A DNA stretch of 7,498 bases, taken from positions 1 through 7,498 of the forward strand of contig CAMDMH010000140.1 in assembly GCA_945901835.1 (NCBI GenBank), in the 5' to 3' direction. Of this stretch, positions 6,967 to 7,498 are shown piece after piece. The translations under genes and the position numbers were made by a program. The stretch comes from Devosia equisanguinis. GTDB taxonomy: Bacteria > Pseudomonadota > Alphaproteobacteria > Rhizobiales > Hyphomicrobiaceae. The notes under the pieces are model-generated. The model worked only from the letters and a program-made list of their open reading frames with translations, was not told where the DNA came from and ran no database searches. Every line of letters starts with the position of its first letter. Position 1 is the stretch's first letter.

Positions 6967-7498
6967 ATGCCGACCGCCGGGGATCAGATACGGCGCGGCC
7001 TTCTGCGGCGCATGTTCGACGCGGCGGTCGCGGCGGCACATCCGGCGAAGTGCCTGCCGCCGCATCTGCCGGCGGTCCCGCGTGGCGGGCGTCTGATCGT
7101 GGTCGGCGCAGGCAAAGCGGGGGCGGCCATGGCGGTGGCGGCGGGCGAGCACTACGCCGTGCTTGGCGCCGCCGGTCCGCCTCCCACCATTCTCCAGCCC
7201 CCCACCCCTGTCCCCTCCCCACGTGGGGGAGGGGGACCCATGGTCTCGGGCTCGGTCGTAACGCGACACGGCTTCCGCCTCGCGCCGTCGATCATCGAGA
7301 TCGACGAGGCCGGGCATCCCGTGCCGGACGAGGGTAGTGTTCGAGCGGCACAGCGGGCGCTGGCCGATGCCAGGGCTGCCACGGCCAACGACGTGGTGCT
7401 GTGCCTGCTGTCGGGCGGTGCTTCTGCATTGTGGTCAGCACCGGTCGCCGGTGTCACGCTCGAAGCCAAGCAGGCTTTGACGCGGGCGCTGCTCAGGG
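6967..7498 (+). CDS. Glycerate kinase/hydroxypyruvate reductase (DUF4147/MOFRL family, TtuD/GckA-like), 5' part
   Basis: The frame is open from ATG 6967 to the window end (177 codons); about 240 more residues and the MOFRL domain should lie beyond. AGGTGG sits ten bases ahead of the start. Visible family motifs are LIVVGAGKAGAAMA (43-56; Lys50 aligns with the lysine held to be catalytic in class II glycerate kinases), SVVTRHGF (96-103), EAGHPVPDEG (114-123) and LLSGGASAL (147-155). Members phosphorylate D-glycerate to 2-phosphoglycerate, although several were first named hydroxypyruvate reductase (TtuD of tartrate use). Following a TTT transporter by 2 bases, it suggests that the imported acid enters metabolism through glycerate. 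Residues 70-91 are foreign to the family: a Pro/Gly-rich stretch encoded by a palindromic repeat (see 7174-7239). Whether the enzyme still folds with this insert is unknown. Confidence 0.88.
   Translation, partial: MPTAGDQIRRGLLRRMFDAAVAAAHPAKCLPPHLPAVPRGGRLIVVGAGKAGAAMAVAAGEHYAVLGAAGPPPTILQPPTPVPSPRGGGGPMVSGSVVTRHGFRLAPSIIEIDEAGHPVPDEGSVRAAQRALADARAATANDVVLCLLSGGASALWSAPVAGVTLEAKQALTRALLR
7174..7239. repeat. REP-like palindromic element inserted in frame in the kinase gene
   Basis: CCCCTCCCC (7212-7220) and GGGGAGGGG (7226-7234) are exact inverted copies around the loop ACGTG. With one bulged G the stem extends by two pairs (GT at 7210-7211, AC at 7236-7237). ACCAT (7186-7190) and ATGGT (7240-7244) form an outer pair. 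The surrounding C-run/G-run design, and the peptide PHPCPLPTWGRG that appears in another frame, are typical of short palindromic repeats scattered through many proteobacterial genomes, as I remember them. The boundaries are estimates from where the host protein stops and resumes matching its family; 66 bases (22 codons) keeps the frame. Confidence 0.7.

Noticed and set aside
7050..7469. Overlapping open frames on both strands through the palindromic repeat, one with PHPCPLPTWGRG
   Set aside because: They arise because the repeat lacks stops in several frames. Only the frame from 6967 carries the kinase-family motifs on both sides.

Overview
The window is high-GC, densely coded bacterial chromosome, most likely from an alphaproteobacterium of the Hyphomicrobiales (Bradyrhizobium/Xanthobacter-like). 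That placement is an inference from gene content (tripartite tricarboxylate transporters with Bug-type binding proteins, a hydroxycinnamoyl-CoA hydratase/lyase-like enzyme, a YliI-type sugar dehydrogenase) and from base composition. A betaproteobacterium cannot be excluded.

Layout. The left 2.75 kb is read on the minus strand. From the centre outwards it holds an enoyl-CoA hydratase-family gene (2748 to 1912); a 312-base gap with two strong inverted repeats; a secreted PQQ-dependent aldose dehydrogenase whose frame is broken near 913-930 (1599 to 420); and, overlapping it by four bases, the start of a membrane-anchored endonuclease/exonuclease/phosphatase-family gene that runs off the left edge. 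The right 4.65 kb is read on the plus strand and looks like one operon: two tandem paralogous Bug/TctC periplasmic binding proteins (2847-3851 and 4006-5001), TctB (5015-5464), TctA (5468-6964) and the first 177 codons of a glycerate kinase/hydroxypyruvate reductase-family gene (6967 to beyond the right edge). The two halves diverge from a short control region (2749-2846).

How the genes may work together. The plus-strand operon encodes a complete secondary uptake system: one TctAB membrane pair with two alternative binding proteins, followed within 2 bases by a glycerate-handling enzyme. The simplest reading is uptake and use of a small hydroxy-carboxylate (glycerate, hydroxypyruvate, tartronate or tartrate type). 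The divergent hydratase/lyase-like gene may belong to the same metabolism or be an unrelated neighbour. No regulator is visible.

Most unusual points: a palindromic REP-like element that appears to be inserted in frame inside the glycerate-kinase gene, adding about 22 residues rich in proline and glycine; a hydroxycinnamoyl-CoA hydratase/lyase homologue that keeps the catalytic glutamate but appears to have lost two other active-site residues; two roughly 65% identical binding proteins serving one transporter; and the frameshift in the sugar dehydrogenase. I see no CRISPR array, tRNA, rRNA, transposase or phage gene.
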